This document shows positions 23,129 to 23,648 of a DNA stretch of 23,648 nt, one piece after another; the first letter of the stretch is position 1, and each line of letters opens with the position of its first letter. The notes under the pieces were generated by a model. That model was not told the DNA's origin, searched no databases, and saw only the letters and a list, made by a program, of their open reading frames with translations. The stretch lies in the NCBI GenBank assembly GCA_964569025.1, contig CAZMSQ010000035.1:1-23648 (forward strand), read 5' to 3'. The position numbers were made by a program, and so were the translations under genes. This stretch comes from CAZMSQ01 sp964569025 (lineage in GTDB: Bacteria > Bacteroidota > Bacteroidia > Chitinophagales > Saprospiraceae).

Positions 23129-23648
23129 ATGGCTGAATCCGCTGCACCTGCAGGAGCGAGTGATGAAGTAAAAAATCTCCTGGATACACCCCCTCCATGG
23201 ATCATCCGCAGAGGTGCAACAACCGCAGTGGTTGCCTTCAGTTTGCTTGTCCTCGCAGCCTGGATGGTCAGGATTCCCGAAAGTATTGAGGCCTCAGCAA
23301 CCCTTCAGACCGAATATGCCCCCGTCCGCTTTCGGGTGCCGCAGTCATGCCCTCAGTTTGCAGTGTTCGTCAAAGATGGAGATACTGTCAATGCCGGCTC
23401 CTGGCTCGCTGTCAGGAAAACTTCAGCCAATCCGCTTCACATTCTGAAACTCCGAAACCTCTTAAGCCCTCTTCAAACCCTCTCAGGGGTGGAAATCGAG
23501 CAGATTTTTCTGCCCGACAAATTACGCCTCGGACCCCTTGATGAGGTGTATCAGATTTTCCGCCAGACGCATGCTGCATTCATCAAAACCTTGAATGCCG
23601 GATCAAACACAGACGCCGCCACAAGCCTCGATGCACAAATGACGCTGG
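23129..23648 (+). CDS. HlyD-type membrane fusion protein, N-terminal part (runs off the window)
   Basis: An open frame from ATG 23129 to the window end (173 codons, no stop). The N-terminus has the pattern seen in Bacteroidota HlyD-family adaptor subunits: a short polar start, PPPWIIRRG, one membrane helix (about 30-46), then IPESIEASATLQTEYAPVRFRVP. It continues with a biotinyl/lipoyl-like half, FVKDGDTVNAGSWLAVRKT. Such proteins link an inner-membrane ABC transporter or peptidase-transporter to an outer-membrane channel. The family is inferred from layout, because the helical hairpin and barrel domains lie outside the window. It is 70 bp after the TPM gene and may have its own promoter; I found none that is convincing. 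Confidence 0.72.
   Translation, partial: MAESAAPAGASDEVKNLLDTPPPWIIRRGATTAVVAFSLLVLAAWMVRIPESIEASATLQTEYAPVRFRVPQSCPQFAVFVKDGDTVNAGSWLAVRKTSANPLHILKLRNLLSPLQTLSGVEIEQIFLPDKLRLGPLDEVYQIFRQTHAAFIKTLNAGSNTDAATSLDAQMTL

Noticed and set aside
22856..23205. Histidine- and proline-rich minus-strand open frames opposite the YgcG-like tail
   Set aside because: They are the complement of the low-complexity glycine-codon stretch; such composition arises automatically and shows no domain.
23214..23541. Two shorter plus-strand open frames near the window end
   Set aside because: They are shadows in other frames of the longer frame from 23129, which has a membrane helix and HlyD-like features and stays open to the edge.

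Overview
The window looks like part of a draft-assembled chromosome of a Bacteroidota bacterium, possibly of the Saprospiria/Chitinophagia side. The evidence is a DUF6495-type protein, a LysM-plus-double-psi-beta-barrel exported protein, a cystathionine-beta-synthase-like enzyme with CBS domains, weak or absent Shine-Dalgarno signals with A-rich leaders, several TTG starts, and promoter-like boxes of the Bacteroidota type (TAnnTTTG). The class-level placement is inference. Most genes are housekeeping or stress functions. I see no tRNA, rRNA, CRISPR array, prophage or intact insertion sequence.

Layout. (1) 96-4692, minus strand: a two-gene respiratory-type module. A fusion of a four-cluster ferredoxin subunit with an eight-helix NrfD/PsrC membrane subunit is followed by a large molybdopterin oxidoreductase and a strong terminator. 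A perfect 7-2-7 inverted repeat lies upstream of it. (2) 4693-5347: non-coding, holding two diverged copies of a REP-like repeat of about 155 bp. (3) 5348-8212: a baeRF-type (eRF1-like) protein on the minus strand, divergent from a translationally coupled pair, a P-loop kinase and an aminoglycoside-phosphotransferase-like protein. Elsewhere these two domains are often fused. (4) 8182-9270, minus strand: a FabH-like ketoacyl synthase, overlapping the previous gene tail to tail. (5) 9271-9674: non-coding, with the second copy of a GC-rich palindromic repeat (the first is at 22-61) and candidate divergent promoters.

(6) 9675-13406, plus strand: FtsH, a patatin-like phospholipase and a LysM/DPBB envelope protein, tightly packed. 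A 24-codon ORF bridges the last two by ATGA overlaps on both sides. (7) 13436-16174, plus strand: a CBS-type PLP enzyme with its own promoter-like box, then an HI0933/BaiN-type flavoprotein. (8) 16171-19502, minus strand: penicillin acylase family protein, DUF6495 protein and a small membrane protein, probably one operon. (9) 19503-19769: a plus-strand intrinsic terminator with no gene in front of it. (10) 19770-21109, minus strand: an RlmI-like 23S rRNA methyltransferase, interrupted by 100 Ns. Identical 55-bp sequences flank the Ns. Collapsing them restores one uninterrupted 394-codon gene, so the gap is an assembly artefact. (11) 21249-23058, plus strand: LemA and two TPM-domain proteins. 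(12) 23129 to the window end: the start of a HlyD-type membrane fusion protein.

Nothing here is clearly a new system. The items most worth a second look are the artificial gap, the molybdoenzyme module without an export signal, the baeRF/split-kinase neighbourhood, the orphan terminator, the bridging mini-ORF and the two families of non-coding repeats.
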